Assembly: GCF_913046405.1 (NCBI RefSeq)
Contig: NZ_CAJWRQ010000019.1
Coordinates: 1-33,935 of the forward strand
Direction: 5' to 3'
Source of the DNA: an uncultured Christiangramia sp.
Lineage (GTDB): Bacteria; Bacteroidota; Bacteroidia; Flavobacteriales; Flavobacteriaceae
Length of the DNA stretch: 33,935 nt
Shown one piece after another: positions 6,810 through 15,774 of the stretch. Numbering within the stretch: the stretch's first letter is position 1; every line of letters begins with the position of its first letter. The notes under the pieces were generated by a model, which had not been told where the DNA came from, did not search any database, and worked only from the letters and a program-made list of their open reading frames with translations. The position numbers were made by a program, and so were the translations under genes.

Positions 6810-7855
6810 TGAATTTCGATCTGAATAATCTCGTAAGGGATAACGTGAAAAGTCTTCTGCCATATTCATCTGCCAGGGATGAATATAAAACTGATGGTGA
6901 AGCAATGATATTTCTGGATGCGAATGAAAATCCGTTTGAGAACGGACTGAATCGATATCCAGATCCACAGCAAATGCTTTTAAAATCAAAAATTTCAGAA
7001 ATTAAGCAGGTTCCTGAAAAGCAAATATTACTTGGGAATGGAAGTGATGAAGTTCTGGACCTCATTTTCAGGGCATTTTGTGAACCCGGGAAGGATAATA
7101 TTATAAGTTTGCCACCAACTTACGGAATGTATAAGGTACTTTCTGGAATTAATAATATTGAAAATCGGGAAGTGCTATTAACTTCAGAATTTGAACCTGA
7201 TGTAGATGCAATATTGGAAGCTGTAGATGCCAATACCAAATTACTGTTTCTGTGTTCCCCGAATAATCCATCCGGGAATTCTTTTAATGCTGAAACTATA
7301 AAGAAGCTTTTGAAATCATTTAATGGTCTGGTCGTAATCGATGAAGCCTATATAGACTTTTCAGACGATGCAGGATGGTCGCAATCACTTGATAAATATC
7401 CAAATCTTATCATTACTCAAACTTTCTCTAAAGCCTTCGGGATGGCCGGGATCAGGTTGGGAATGCTATTCGCTTCAGCAGAGATCATTAAAATTCTGAA
7501 CAGGATCAAGCCTCCATACAATGTAAATGAATTAACGCAGCAAAGAGCAATCAAAGGTCTTCAGAATTATTCTGAGATAAAACAGCAAGTAATTGATATT
7601 AAGAGTGAAAGGGATAATTTATCTAAACAATTACTTCAGCTAAATTATGTTGCAAAGATATTTCCTTCAGATGCTAATTTTCTACTCATAAAGGTGGATG
7701 ATGCAGATCAAAGATATATGGAATTGATCGGTAAAGGTATTGTCGTTAGAAATAGAAGCAAGCAACCTCTTTGCGAAAATTGTCTTCGAATTACAGTAGG
7801 AACAGCATTAGAAAATCAGAATTTACTCAAGGCCTTCAAAGAATTAGAATCATGA
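6809..7855 (+). CDS. hisC: Histidinol-phosphate aminotransferase
   Basis: A 348-residue fold-type I PLP enzyme converting imidazole-acetol phosphate and glutamate to histidinol phosphate. Visible are LDANENPF (substrate/PLP region), [20 protein letters not shown] (150-157), DEAYIDF (178-184) and the Schiff-base lysine in [14 protein letters not shown] (Lys208). The start overlaps the hisD stop by one base and the end overlaps hisB by four bases (ATGA), typical of a coupled operon. Length is normal for the family. Confidence 0.96.
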   Translation: MNFDLNNLVRDNVKSLLPYSSARDEYKTDGEAMIFLDANENPFENGLNRYPDPQQMLLKSKISEIKQVPEKQILLGNGSDEVLDLIFRAFCEPGKDNIISLPPTYGMYKVLSGINNIENREVLLTSEFEPDVDAILEAVDANTKLLFLCSPNNPSGNSFNAETIKKLLKSFNGLVVIDEAYIDFSDDAGWSQSLDKYPNLIITQTFSKAFGMAGIRLGMLFASAEIIKILNRIKPPYNVNELTQQRAIKGLQNYSEIKQQVIDIKSERDNLSKQLLQLNYVAKIFPSDANFLLIKVDDADQRYMELIGKGIVVRNRSKQPLCENCLRITVGTALENQNLLKAFKELES

Positions 7856-8991
7856 AAAAAGTATTGTTTATAGATCGCGATGGAACTCTTATCCACGAAC
7901 CTGAAGATTTCCAGATCGACAGTATCGATAAGCTTGTGTTTTATCCCCAGGCGATCACTTACCTGAATAAAATTGCCAAAGAACTGGATTATGAACTGGT
8001 GATGGTCACCAATCAGGACGGACTCGGAACCGACAGTTTTCCTGAATCAGATTTCTGGCCTTATCAAAATTTTATTACCAGAACTTTTGAAAGCGAAGGC
8101 GTAAAATTTTCAGAACAATTGATCGATCGTACGTTTGCAAGAGACAATGCTAAAACCCGCAAACCCAATACCGGACTGCTGGAAGAGAAATATTTAAATA
8201 ATAAAGATTATGATCTTCAGCAATCATTTATGATCGGGGACAGGCTTACAGATATGGAGTTTGCCATGAACTTTGGAGGAAAAGGCATCTTTATAGATAC
8301 GCATGAAGATCTGGCTGCAGACGAAATTTCGAAAGATAAAGAAGAAGTAACTCAGAATATTGCCTTAAAAACGGCTTCCTGGAAGGAAATTTATGAATTT
8401 TTAAAACTTAAGGATCGTACAGCCGGGATCGAGAGAAAAACGAACGAGACAGATATTAAGATCGATCTAAACCTCGATGGTACCGGGAAAAGCGATATTA
8501 GTACCGGTATTGACTTTTTCGATCATATGCTGGATCAATTAGCCAGGCATGGACAAATGGACCTTACGATCAAAGTAAAGGGTGATCTGGAAGTGGATGA
8601 ACACCACACCATTGAGGATACGGCCATTGCTCTTGGTGAAGTGTTCAATAAAGCGCTTGGAAATAAGCTCGGAATGGAACGATATGGCTTCTGTTTACCA
8701 ATGGACGATTGTCTTGCCCAGGTAGCCATTGATTTTGGTGGTAGAAACTGGCTGGTTTGGGAAACAGATTTCAGACGCGAAATGATCGGTAAAATGCCTA
8801 CGGAAATGTTCTTTCACTTCTTTAAGTCTTTTACAGATGGTGCCAGAGCTAATTTAAATATCAAAGCTGAAGGATCGAACGAACATCATAAGATCGAGGC
8901 AATATTTAAAGCCTTTGCCAAAGCGATAAAAATGTCGGTTAAACGAGATACAGAAAAAATGATCCTTCCATCTACAAAAGGAATGCTATAA
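7852..8991 (+). CDS. hisB: Bifunctional histidinol-phosphatase / imidazoleglycerol-phosphate dehydratase
   Basis: A 379-residue fusion. The N-terminal HAD phosphatase (1-165) has the nucleophile motif DRDGT (Asp8, Asp10), the VTNQDG segment and GDRLTD. It removes phosphate from histidinol phosphate. The C-terminal dehydratase (about 190-379) has the repeated manganese-binding motifs DEHHTIED and NEHHKIEA plus [13 protein letters not shown]. The frame is open further upstream to 7771, but the ATG at 7852 overlaps the hisC stop (ATGA) and begins the conserved [11 protein letters not shown], so I chose it. The loop that carries zinc-binding Cys/His in enterobacterial HisB reads [14 protein letters not shown] (92-105) and has no Cys or His. 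The stop overlaps hisH (TAATG). Confidence 0.96.
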   Translation: MKKVLFIDRDGTLIHEPEDFQIDSIDKLVFYPQAITYLNKIAKELDYELVMVTNQDGLGTDSFPESDFWPYQNFITRTFESEGVKFSEQLIDRTFARDNAKTRKPNTGLLEEKYLNNKDYDLQQSFMIGDRLTDMEFAMNFGGKGIFIDTHEDLAADEISKDKEEVTQNIALKTASWKEIYEFLKLKDRTAGIERKTNETDIKIDLNLDGTGKSDISTGIDFFDHMLDQLARHGQMDLTIKVKGDLEVDEHHTIEDTAIALGEVFNKALGNKLGMERYGFCLPMDDCLAQVAIDFGGRNWLVWETDFRREMIGKMPTEMFFHFFKSFTDGARANLNIKAEGSNEHHKIEAIFKAFAKAIKMSVKRDTEKMILPSTKGML

Positions 8992-9572
8992 TGAAAATTG
9001 CAATTATCGATTACGGGGCAGGAAACATCCAATCCATTAAGTTTGCTGTTCAGAGACTGGGTTTTGAAGCTGTCCTTTCCAGCAATGCCGAAGAAATTCA
9101 GAATGCTGATAAGGTGATTTTTCCGGGGGTTGGAGAAGCTGGTAGCGCCATGAGAATGTTGCGATCCACTGGTTTAGACAAGCTTATTCCAGATTTGAAG
9201 CAACCGGTACTTGGAATTTGCCTGGGAATGCAATTAATGTGCAAATCTTCGGAAGAAGGAAACACTACTGGTTTAGGTATCTTCGATGCTGAAGTGATGA
9301 AATTTAATACAGATCTAAAAGTGCCACAAATAGGCTGGAATACGATCACCGAACTTCAAGGCAAACTTTTTGAAAATGTGTCTGCAGAAGAATATGTTTA
9401 TCTGGTGCATAGCTTCTATGTCCCGGAATGCAGCGATGAAATTGCCAGAACAAATTACGGAGTTGATTATTCCACTGCATTAAACAGGGATAATTTTTAT
9501 GGTGTACAATTTCACCCTGAAAAAAGCAGTAAAACCGGAGAACAGATTTTAAAGAACTTTTTGGACTTATAA
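8991..9572 (+). CDS. hisH: Imidazole glycerol phosphate synthase, glutamine amidotransferase subunit
   Basis: A 193-residue class I glutamine amidotransferase that hydrolyses glutamine and channels ammonia to HisF. The nucleophile Cys77 lies in GICLGMQL, and the His-Glu pair in GVQFHPEKS (His175, Glu177). The N-terminal [10 protein letters not shown] is typical of HisH. It overlaps the hisB stop by one base and is followed by hisA after one base. hisF lies two genes downstream, so both synthase subunits come from the same transcript. Confidence 0.96.
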   Translation: MKIAIIDYGAGNIQSIKFAVQRLGFEAVLSSNAEEIQNADKVIFPGVGEAGSAMRMLRSTGLDKLIPDLKQPVLGICLGMQLMCKSSEEGNTTGLGIFDAEVMKFNTDLKVPQIGWNTITELQGKLFENVSAEEYVYLVHSFYVPECSDEIARTNYGVDYSTALNRDNFYGVQFHPEKSSKTGEQILKNFLDL

Positions 9573-9573
9573 T

Positions 9574-10302
9574 ATGCGAATTATCCCTGCGATAGATATT
9601 ATCGACGGCAAGTGCGTAAGACTCTCTAAAGGAGATTACAACACAAAGAAAATATACAACGAAGATCCTCTGGAAGTGGCTAAATCTTTTGAAGCACATG
9701 GTATCAAATACCTTCACCTGGTAGATCTCGATGGAGCTAAATCCAGTCATATCGTTAACCATAAAATTCTGGAATCCATTGCCTCAAAAACTTCTTTAAA
9801 TATGGATTTTGGTGGCGGACTTAAAACAGATAAGGATCTGGAGATTGCTTTTGAATGTGGAGCGAACCAGATCACGGGCGGCAGTATTGCAGTAAAGAAT
9901 CCAGAGATCTTCAAATCCTGGCTTACTAAATTTGGAGCTGAAAAGATCATTCTTGGAGCAGATGCCAGGAACAAAAAGATTGCAGTTTCAGGTTGGCTGG
10001 AAGAATCCAAACAGGAGGTAATTCCTTTTATTCAGAATTTTGAAACTGAAGGTATCAAATATGTGATCTGTACAGATATTAGCAAGGACGGAATGCTTGA
10101 AGGTCCATCTTTTGATCTTTATGCTGAGATTCTGGACGAAACTAAAGATATTAAATTGATCGCTTCTGGTGGAATATCACAGTTTGATGAACTTCCGAAA
10201 TTGCAGGAACTTGGTTGCGAAGGTGTGATCATAGGAAAAGCGATCTATGAGAATCGTATTAGTCTGAAGCAACTTGAAAATTATATTTTAGAAAACGAAT
10301 AG
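9574..10302 (+). CDS. hisA: ProFAR isomerase (phosphoribosylformimino-AICAR-P isomerase)
   Basis: A 242-residue (beta/alpha)8-barrel that isomerises ProFAR to PRFAR. Visible are the catalytic Asp8 in [13 protein letters not shown], the DLDGAK segment, the half-barrel phosphate-binding motif [14 protein letters not shown] and the second phosphate site ASGGIS. The half-barrel sequence symmetry with HisF is evident. It starts one base after the hisH stop. The stop codon (TAG, 10300-10302) lies in the 5' arm of a small perfect inverted repeat, and hisF begins 51 bases later. Confidence 0.95.
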   Translation: MRIIPAIDIIDGKCVRLSKGDYNTKKIYNEDPLEVAKSFEAHGIKYLHLVDLDGAKSSHIVNHKILESIASKTSLNMDFGGGLKTDKDLEIAFECGANQITGGSIAVKNPEIFKSWLTKFGAEKIILGADARNKKIAVSGWLEESKQEVIPFIQNFETEGIKYVICTDISKDGMLEGPSFDLYAEILDETKDIKLIASGGISQFDELPKLQELGCEGVIIGKAIYENRISLKQLENYILENE

Positions 10303-10315
10303 GAGTAGACCTATT
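10298..10315 (+). repeat. Small inverted repeat over the hisA stop codon
   Basis: AATAGG-AGTAGA-CCTATT is a perfect 6-bp stem with a 6-base loop that includes the hisA TAG. It lies in the only sizeable gap (51 bases) between his genes. No T-run follows, so it is not a terminator. It could be an RNA-processing or stability element, or chance. Confidence 0.3.
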
Positions 10316-10353
10316 AAATAAGAACTACTTAGAAACCTTGAAATTCAAGACCT

Positions 10354-11109
10354 GTGCTTACAAAAAGAATAATTCCCTGTCTGGATATTAAAAATGGCAG
10401 AACGGTTAAGGGCGTCAATTTCGTTGACTTGCGTGATGCCGGTGATCCGGTAGAACTTGCCGCTGCTTATGCTGAAAAAGGAGCAGACGAATTGGTATTT
10501 CTTGATATTTCAGCTACTGAAGAAAAAAGAAGAACGCTGGCAAAACTAGTTCTTGACGTAGCAGAACAACTTAATATTCCATTTACCGTTGGTGGCGGAA
10601 TTTGTTCCGTAGAAGATGTAGACATACTTCTGAAGAATGGTGCAGATAAAGTGTCTATAAACTCTTCCGCAGTAAAGAACCCCGATCTTATTAATCAATT
10701 ATCAGAAAAATTTGGGAGTCAGTGTGTGGTGGTTGCTATTGATGCGAAAAATATTGATGGCAAATGGACGGTTCACCTGGTTGGAGGAAAAGTTCCAACA
10801 GAACTGGATCTTTTTGAATGGGCCAAAGAAGTAGAAAGTCGTGGGGCTGGAGAGATCCTGTTCACTTCCATGGATCACGATGGTACCAAGAATGGTTTTG
10901 CGAATGAAGCCTTAGCCAGGCTTTCAGAAGAATTGAATATACCGATCATTGCCTCTGGAGGTGCGGGGAATATTCAGCATTTTGAAGATACCTTTAAGGA
11001 AGGTAAGGCAGATGCCGCGCTGGCTGCAAGCGTCTTTCACTTTAAAGAAATTGAAATTTCAGATCTAAAAAACAGTCTTAAAAATTCCGGAATTCCGGTA
11101 AGAATATAA
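10354..11109 (+). CDS. hisF: Imidazole glycerol phosphate synthase, cyclase subunit
   Basis: A 251-residue (beta/alpha)8-barrel partner of HisH. It uses ammonia and PRFAR to make imidazole glycerol phosphate and AICAR. The catalytic aspartates are Asp11 ([11 protein letters not shown]) and Asp130 (VVAIDAKN). The phosphate-binding motifs are TVGGGI and IASGGAGN. The start codon is GTG at 10354, encoding the canonical N-terminus [12 protein letters not shown]. No ATG in frame fits, so the GTG start is well supported. hisIE follows after four bases. Confidence 0.96.
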   Translation: MLTKRIIPCLDIKNGRTVKGVNFVDLRDAGDPVELAAAYAEKGADELVFLDISATEEKRRTLAKLVLDVAEQLNIPFTVGGGICSVEDVDILLKNGADKVSINSSAVKNPDLINQLSEKFGSQCVVVAIDAKNIDGKWTVHLVGGKVPTELDLFEWAKEVESRGAGEILFTSMDHDGTKNGFANEALARLSEELNIPIIASGGAGNIQHFEDTFKEGKADAALAASVFHFKEIEISDLKNSLKNSGIPVRI

Positions 11110-11113
11110 TATT

Positions 11114-11734
11114 ATGGATATCGATTTTAATAAAAATAATGACGGACTCGTTCCTGCGATCATTCAGGATCAGGATACTGGAAAGGTATTGATGCTTGGC
11201 TATATGAATGAGGAAGCTTACCTGAAAACCAACGAATCCAAAAAAGTTACCTTCTTCAGTAGAACCAAACAGAGACTGTGGACTAAAGGTGAGGAAAGTG
11301 GAAATTTTCTGAACCTGGTTTCTATAAAACTTGATTGTGATAAGGATACTTTACTCATCAAAGTTCGTCCTGAAGGACCTGTTTGCCATAGAGGAACAGA
11401 CACTTGCTGGGCTGAGGAAAACTCGGCAGAATACGGTTTTCTTTCAGAATTGGAAGGCATCATCGCCAGCAGGAAAAAGCTGAGTGAGACACCTAAGGAA
11501 AACAGACAGGAAAACGAGAATAGTTATGTTGTTTCATTGTTCGATAAAGGGCTTAATAAGATCGCACAGAAAGTTGGTGAAGAAGCTGTAGAAGTAGTGA
11601 TTGAAGCCAAAGATCATGACGAAAACCTTTTCCTAAATGAAAGTGCAGATCTGTTGTTTCATTATATGATTCTTTTAAAAGCCAAAGGTTACGGACTTGA
11701 GGATATTGTAAAAGTTCTCAAAAAGAGACATTAA
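11114..11734 (+). CDS. hisIE: Bifunctional phosphoribosyl-AMP cyclohydrolase / phosphoribosyl-ATP pyrophosphatase
   Basis: A 206-residue fusion catalysing steps 2 and 3 of the pathway. The HisI part (about 1-110) has the metal-binding LDCDKD (74-78) and zinc ligands Cys91 and Cys98 in CHRGTDTCW. The HisE part (about 118-206) has GEEAVEVVIEAK and ESADLLFHYMILL, the Glu/Asp-rich all-alpha pyrophosphohydrolase signature. It is the last his gene, so all pathway activities except PRPP synthesis are encoded between 4650 and 11734. No terminator is visible before the next gene, 19 bases on. Confidence 0.96.
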   Translation: MDIDFNKNNDGLVPAIIQDQDTGKVLMLGYMNEEAYLKTNESKKVTFFSRTKQRLWTKGEESGNFLNLVSIKLDCDKDTLLIKVRPEGPVCHRGTDTCWAEENSAEYGFLSELEGIIASRKKLSETPKENRQENENSYVVSLFDKGLNKIAQKVGEEAVEVVIEAKDHDENLFLNESADLLFHYMILLKAKGYGLEDIVKVLKKRH

Positions 11735-11753
11735 GAGTTAGTTCAAGGCTTTC

Positions 11754-14042
11754 ATGAGAAAATTGATCCTGCTAATGTTACTGCCTGCACTGAGTTTCTC
11801 TCAGAGCATTCAGGTCGATCAGGATCGATATACTGCACAGGAACTTATCGAAGAAGTGCTCATACAAAGTGACTGCATTACAGATGTTGTGGTGACCAAT
11901 GTTTCCGGAGCAAATTTTACCGATGGCAGTAAAAGTTTCGGGTATTTTGATGCAGCTGGCACAGGATTTCCAATTAGTAATGGATTGGTTTTAAGCACGG
12001 GAAAACTTGAAACGATTTCAGAGCCCACTTCCAGTCTGGCAAATGACTTTCATTCCGGCTGGGACGGTGATAGTCAGTTAGAGGAAGAACTTAATATCGA
12101 CTCCTATAACGCCACGGTTATAGAATTTGATTTCGTACCCAATGTTGCCGGCATTAGTTTTCGCTATCTATTTGCTTCTGAAGAATATCAGTTTGATAAT
12201 TCGGTGACATGTTATTTTTCTGATGCTTTTGCTTTTTTCATTCGGAAAGCAGATGAAACCACTTACAAAAACCTTGCAGTCGTCCCGGGTACTCAAACTC
12301 CCATTTTGAATACGACCGTTCATCCTTTTATATCTGATAATTGTCCGGCCGTGAACGAAGCTTATTTTGATCGCTTTAATTTTGATGCTGAAACGATATT
12401 CGATGGTCAGACGAAAGTTCTGAATGCTGTCGCAGATGTCATCCCAGGAGAAACATATCATGTTAAGCTTGTAATCGCTGATGATCTCAATGATAAATAT
12501 GATTCTGCAGTATTCCTGGAAGCTGGAAGTTTTCAATCCAGTGCAGATCTTGGGCCAGATCGGCTGGTTCAGAATAATGATGCTATTTGCTATGGTGAAA
12601 GTGTATTACTTAAACCGGCTATTGCATCAGGAGATCAGGTGGAATGGTACAGAAACGGTGTTCTGCTGCAGGATGAGACAGGTGATCAACTACGTGTAAA
12701 CACACCTGGTGAATACTCAATTGAATTAACTTCTACGGAAGGCTGCATTGCCCAGGGTAACGTGATCATAGAATATTATCCTGTAATAGATTATAGCACG
12801 GCAGAACTTGTCGCATGTGGTTTTGCTGATACTGAAACTGTACGCTTCAACTTGCTTGAAAGTGCTTCCCAAATTTTGAATCCGAATCAGAGAACGGTGG
12901 TAGAAGAGTTTTTTATAAATAGATCAGATGCCGAAAACGGAGTTAATCAGATCACCGATCCTGAAAATTACAGTTCTGGTACGGCAATCGTTTACGGGAC
13001 TGTTCATGATGGTTTTGGATGTTCTGAAATCACAGAGATAAAACTTACTATAACTTCTGAAACCATTTTGGACGTATTTTCAATTTGTTCAGCTGAAGGA
13101 TCTGGTAGTAATGACATAGAAATCAGCGATCTTAGAGATCATCTTTTTGAAGAAAACAATAATGCTTCCGACTTCCAGATTTACTTAAGTAAAAACGATG
13201 CCTTAAATGAGGAATCTGAAATACTAACAGACATTTCATTTTCTGAAATACAACAGGAAAAGCTATATGTGAAACTTCTTGATCAGGAAGTTTGTCTAGG
13301 CTTTGCCGTTTTACCAATTCAAAATGCTGGTGTGGCTGAACTTCCGGAAGATTTGGTATTAAGTTTATGCAATGGTAATGATGAACAATTGTTGCTTGAC
13401 TCTGGTCTGGACTCGAATGCTTCAGAAGATTTGTTAATTCAATGGTTTTACGAAGAGGAGCAACTTCCACAGTCATCCTCGAAAATTTACGTTTCAGCAC
13501 CTGGGAGTTATAGAGTAGAAGTAACCAATCAAAATTCATGCATAAGTTCAAGAAATTTCCAAGTTAATCTTATAGAAACAGCTATCATTCAGGAGGTGAA
13601 TATAAGGAACCTTACTAATGGATATGAGGTGGAGATTGATATCACTGGAAATGCAACCTATGAATTTTCGCTGGACGATATCGGGCAATTTCAGCCGAGT
13701 TCGATTTTTAGTAATGTCCCGCCTGGAATTCATACAGTATATGTTCGGGATACCAAGGCTTGCGACGTGATTTCAAAAGAAATATCCATATTTGGATATG
13801 ATCTTTTCTTTACTCCAAACGGTGATGGTATTAATGATACCTGGACCGTTCATGGTATTGCTTCAGATTATATTGTACAGATCTATAGCAGGTATGGTAA
13901 ATTATATACTGTGCTGGATGCTAAGAATGCCAGGTGGAACGGTAAATTTGAAAATGTAGATCTACCTGCTGGAGAATACTGGTTTAGTCTGATCCAAAAC
14001 GGAGAAAAGACATTAACCGGACACTTCAGCTTAATAAGATAA
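11754..14042 (+). CDS. Secreted choice-of-anchor L protein with type IX secretion (type B) sorting domain
   Basis: A 762-residue protein with a Sec signal peptide (MRKLILLMLLPALSFSQS, about 17 residues). A choice-of-anchor L domain follows (about 35-260, with TGFPISNGLVLSTGK, YLFASEEYQF and VKLVIADDLNDKYDSAVFLEAGSF). Ig/PKD-like beta-rich regions come next. The C-terminal gliding-motility-type domain (about 675-762, FFTPNGDGINDTW ... YSRYGKLY ... LPAGEYWFSL) is the CHU_C/type B signal that routes proteins through the type IX secretion system. It is probably surface-exposed or released, and adhesion is a reasonable inference. It starts 19 bases after hisIE without a visible terminator or promoter, so read-through from the his operon is possible. 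Confidence 0.88.
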   Translation: MRKLILLMLLPALSFSQSIQVDQDRYTAQELIEEVLIQSDCITDVVVTNVSGANFTDGSKSFGYFDAAGTGFPISNGLVLSTGKLETISEPTSSLANDFHSGWDGDSQLEEELNIDSYNATVIEFDFVPNVAGISFRYLFASEEYQFDNSVTCYFSDAFAFFIRKADETTYKNLAVVPGTQTPILNTTVHPFISDNCPAVNEAYFDRFNFDAETIFDGQTKVLNAVADVIPGETYHVKLVIADDLNDKYDSAVFLEAGSFQSSADLGPDRLVQNNDAICYGESVLLKPAIASGDQVEWYRNGVLLQDETGDQLRVNTPGEYSIELTSTEGCIAQGNVIIEYYPVIDYSTAELVACGFADTETVRFNLLESASQILNPNQRTVVEEFFINRSDAENGVNQITDPENYSSGTAIVYGTVHDGFGCSEITEIKLTITSETILDVFSICSAEGSGSNDIEISDLRDHLFEENNNASDFQIYLSKNDALNEESEILTDISFSEIQQEKLYVKLLDQEVCLGFAVLPIQNAGVAELPEDLVLSLCNGNDEQLLLDSGLDSNASEDLLIQWFYEEEQLPQSSSKIYVSAPGSYRVEVTNQNSCISSRNFQVNLIETAIIQEVNIRNLTNGYEVEIDITGNATYEFSLDDIGQFQPSSIFSNVPPGIHTVYVRDTKACDVISKEISIFGYDLFFTPNGDGINDTWTVHGIASDYIVQIYSRYGKLYTVLDAKNARWNGKFENVDLPAGEYWFSLIQNGEKTLTGHFSLIR

Positions 14043-14067
14043 ATGACTGAAAGAATTTTTAAGATGA

Positions 14068-14925
14068 CTAATCCCAGCTACCCATCTTTCCAGAGTGAAA
14101 ATCATCGTAGGCCTGCCTGATTTCATCTTCAGAATTCATGACGAAAGGTCCTCCAAAAACAACATTTTCCTTTAGTGGTTTAGCATGACCAATCAATAGT
14201 TTGCTATCTACTGAAGCCTTGATATTCAGAATTTCAGAGTTATTGGAAAATTCAGCCACATGTAAGGCAGGCACCAGAATATCGTTTACATTTAGTTCTC
14301 CAGAAATTACATAAAAGAAGATCGTTTCGTCCCTGGGAATTTCCAGTTCCAGAAATGTATTAGCAATAAAGTGTACCACAGCCAGATCCACTGATGTTGG
14401 AGTATCAAAAGCCCCGCGTATCCCTTTAAAGTTCCCTGAAACGACCTGGGCTTTTATAGATCTTTCCTCATTTTCCCAGACGGAGATCTGCTCCTTTTGA
14501 AGTCCTTTATACTGTGGTTGCATCATCTTCAGTCTTTTTGGAAGATTCACCCACAATTGGAGGATCTCGAGGTCACCACCATTCTTTTTAAATTCTTCAG
14601 AAGAGACTTCCGCATGTAAAAGTCCGCTTCCCGCAGTCATCCACTGCACGCCTCCGGCTTCAATTACACTAGTATGTCCACCAGTATCCTTATGCGTGAT
14701 ATCACCTTCAATGATAAAAGTGACCGTTTCCATACCTCGATGTGGATGCGGGCCGAACGGTAATCCCTGATTGTTCGCATCATAGGTTTGCGGACCGTGA
14801 TGATTTAAGAACAGAAATGGATCGAGCATTTGTAATTCTCTGGTTGGCATAGGAGACCAGGTCTTCAAATCCCCGATAGGGCGATATTCAGCTTTATGTA
14901 GTTTTTTGATATTCCGCATTAGCAT
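14068..14925 (-). CDS. Pirin family protein
   Basis: A 285-residue bicupin of pirin type. The metal-binding residues His60 and His62 (GPHPHRGMETVT) and His104 and Glu106 (GLLHAEV) are intact in the N-terminal cupin. The C-terminal cupin (about 170-285) is less conserved, as usual. Bacterial pirins act as quercetin dioxygenases or as regulators, and the substrate cannot be told from sequence. The start ATG at 14925 is directly next to the stop of the NYN gene; a second ATG six bases further in is possible. The two genes are probably co-transcribed. It converges on the type IX cargo gene with only 25 bases between and no visible terminator. Confidence 0.9.
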   Translation of the reverse strand: MLMRNIKKLHKAEYRPIGDLKTWSPMPTRELQMLDPFLFLNHHGPQTYDANNQGLPFGPHPHRGMETVTFIIEGDITHKDTGGHTSVIEAGGVQWMTAGSGLLHAEVSSEEFKKNGGDLEILQLWVNLPKRLKMMQPQYKGLQKEQISVWENEERSIKAQVVSGNFKGIRGAFDTPTSVDLAVVHFIANTFLELEIPRDETIFFYVISGELNVNDILVPALHVAEFSNNSEILNIKASVDSKLLIGHAKPLKENVVFGGPFVMNSEDEIRQAYDDFHSGKMGSWD

Positions 14926-15666
14926 TTATTTATTTCGAACATAGATAAGTTTAAATCGAGAATTAGAATTCTCTCTGGATTCTATTTCAAACTTTTCAAT
15001 AGAATCTATCATTGGAGTTAGCTTCTGGAAACCGTAGTTACGTGAATCAAAATTCGGTTGTTTTTTCTGAAGTAAACTTCCAACATCCCCAAGGAATGCC
15101 CAGCCATCTTCATCGGCAACATCAGAAATGGTTTGTGAAATTAATCGGACCACCTTTGGAGTGATCTTGTCTACATTCTGTTTTCTACTCTCCTTGGTTT
15201 TTGCCTTATCATTCTCATTTTCATTCTCCTTGGAATTATTCTTCAGAATTTCAATATAGATGAACTTATCGCAGGCGACAATGAATGGATCTGGAGTCTT
15301 TTTTTCACCAATACCAATAACTTTCATGCTAGCTTCACGAAGTCTGGTAGCAAGACGTGTAAAGTCGGAGTCACTTGAAACCAGGCAGAAGCCATCAACT
15401 TTATTAGAGTAGAGAATGTCCATGGCATCAATGATCATTGCAGAATCTGTAGCGTTCTTTCCCTGGGTATATCCATATTGCTGAATTGGCTGAATGGCAT
15501 TTTCAAGAAGCACACTTTTCCACTTGTTCAAGTGAGGTTTGGTCCAATCTCCGTATATTCTTTTGATCGTAGGATTACCATATTTGGCAATCTCTTCCAT
15601 CATTTCTTTTATATGTGCTGAAGGAATATTGTCTCCATCAATGAGCACGGCTAAGTTTGTATCCAT
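14926..15666 (-). CDS. NYN domain ribonuclease-like protein with C-terminal OST-HTH/LOTUS domain
   Basis: 246 residues in two domains. The N-terminal NYN (PIN-like, LabA/DUF88) domain spans about 1-145. Its acidic residues fit a metal-dependent nuclease centre: Asp10 in LIDGDN, Asp74 in NATDSAMIIDAMD, and Asp99/Asp101 in SSDSDF. A charged linker (about 146-165, rich in Lys, Glu and Asn) leads to a C-terminal OST-HTH/LOTUS domain (about 166-246, with GWAFLGDVGSLL and FDSRNYGFQKL), a known RNA-binding module. The likely role is RNA binding and cleavage in the cytoplasm; targets are unknown. The pirin gene abuts downstream. The upstream baeRF gene ends in its own terminator, so this gene needs its own promoter, which I could not identify. 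Confidence 0.88.
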   Translation of the reverse strand: MDTNLAVLIDGDNIPSAHIKEMMEEIAKYGNPTIKRIYGDWTKPHLNKWKSVLLENAIQPIQQYGYTQGKNATDSAMIIDAMDILYSNKVDGFCLVSSDSDFTRLATRLREASMKVIGIGEKKTPDPFIVACDKFIYIEILKNNSKENENENDKAKTKESRKQNVDKITPKVVRLISQTISDVADEDGWAFLGDVGSLLQKKQPNFDSRNYGFQKLTPMIDSIEKFEIESRENSNSRFKLIYVRNK

Positions 15667-15725
15667 TTTTCTGGTTTGGTTGGATAAAGTTAAGGTTAAA
15701 TTCAGTTTTTGCTAAGAAGAGGGAA

Positions 15726-15755
15726 TAAAAAAAGCCCGGAAAATATTTCCGGGCT
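15726..15755 (-). terminator. Rho-independent terminator after the baeRF gene
   Basis: A perfect 10-bp inverted repeat (AGCCCGGAAA / TTTCCGGGCT) with a 3-base loop. On the minus strand it is followed by seven U, complementary to the A run 15727-15733. It lies 20 bases after the baeRF stop and before the NYN start, so it ends the baeRF transcript. Confidence 0.9.
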
Positions 15756-15774
15756 CCTTGAACTTTTAAAAATA

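Noticed and set aside
7771-7851. Upstream extension of hisB
   Set aside because: The extra 27 residues overlap hisC out of frame. The ATG at 7852 gives an ATGA overlap and the conserved HAD N-terminus.
12168-12536. A 122-residue antisense frame in the choice-of-anchor L gene
   Set aside because: The plus-strand frame has a signal peptide, a known domain and a sorting domain; the antisense frame has no such support.
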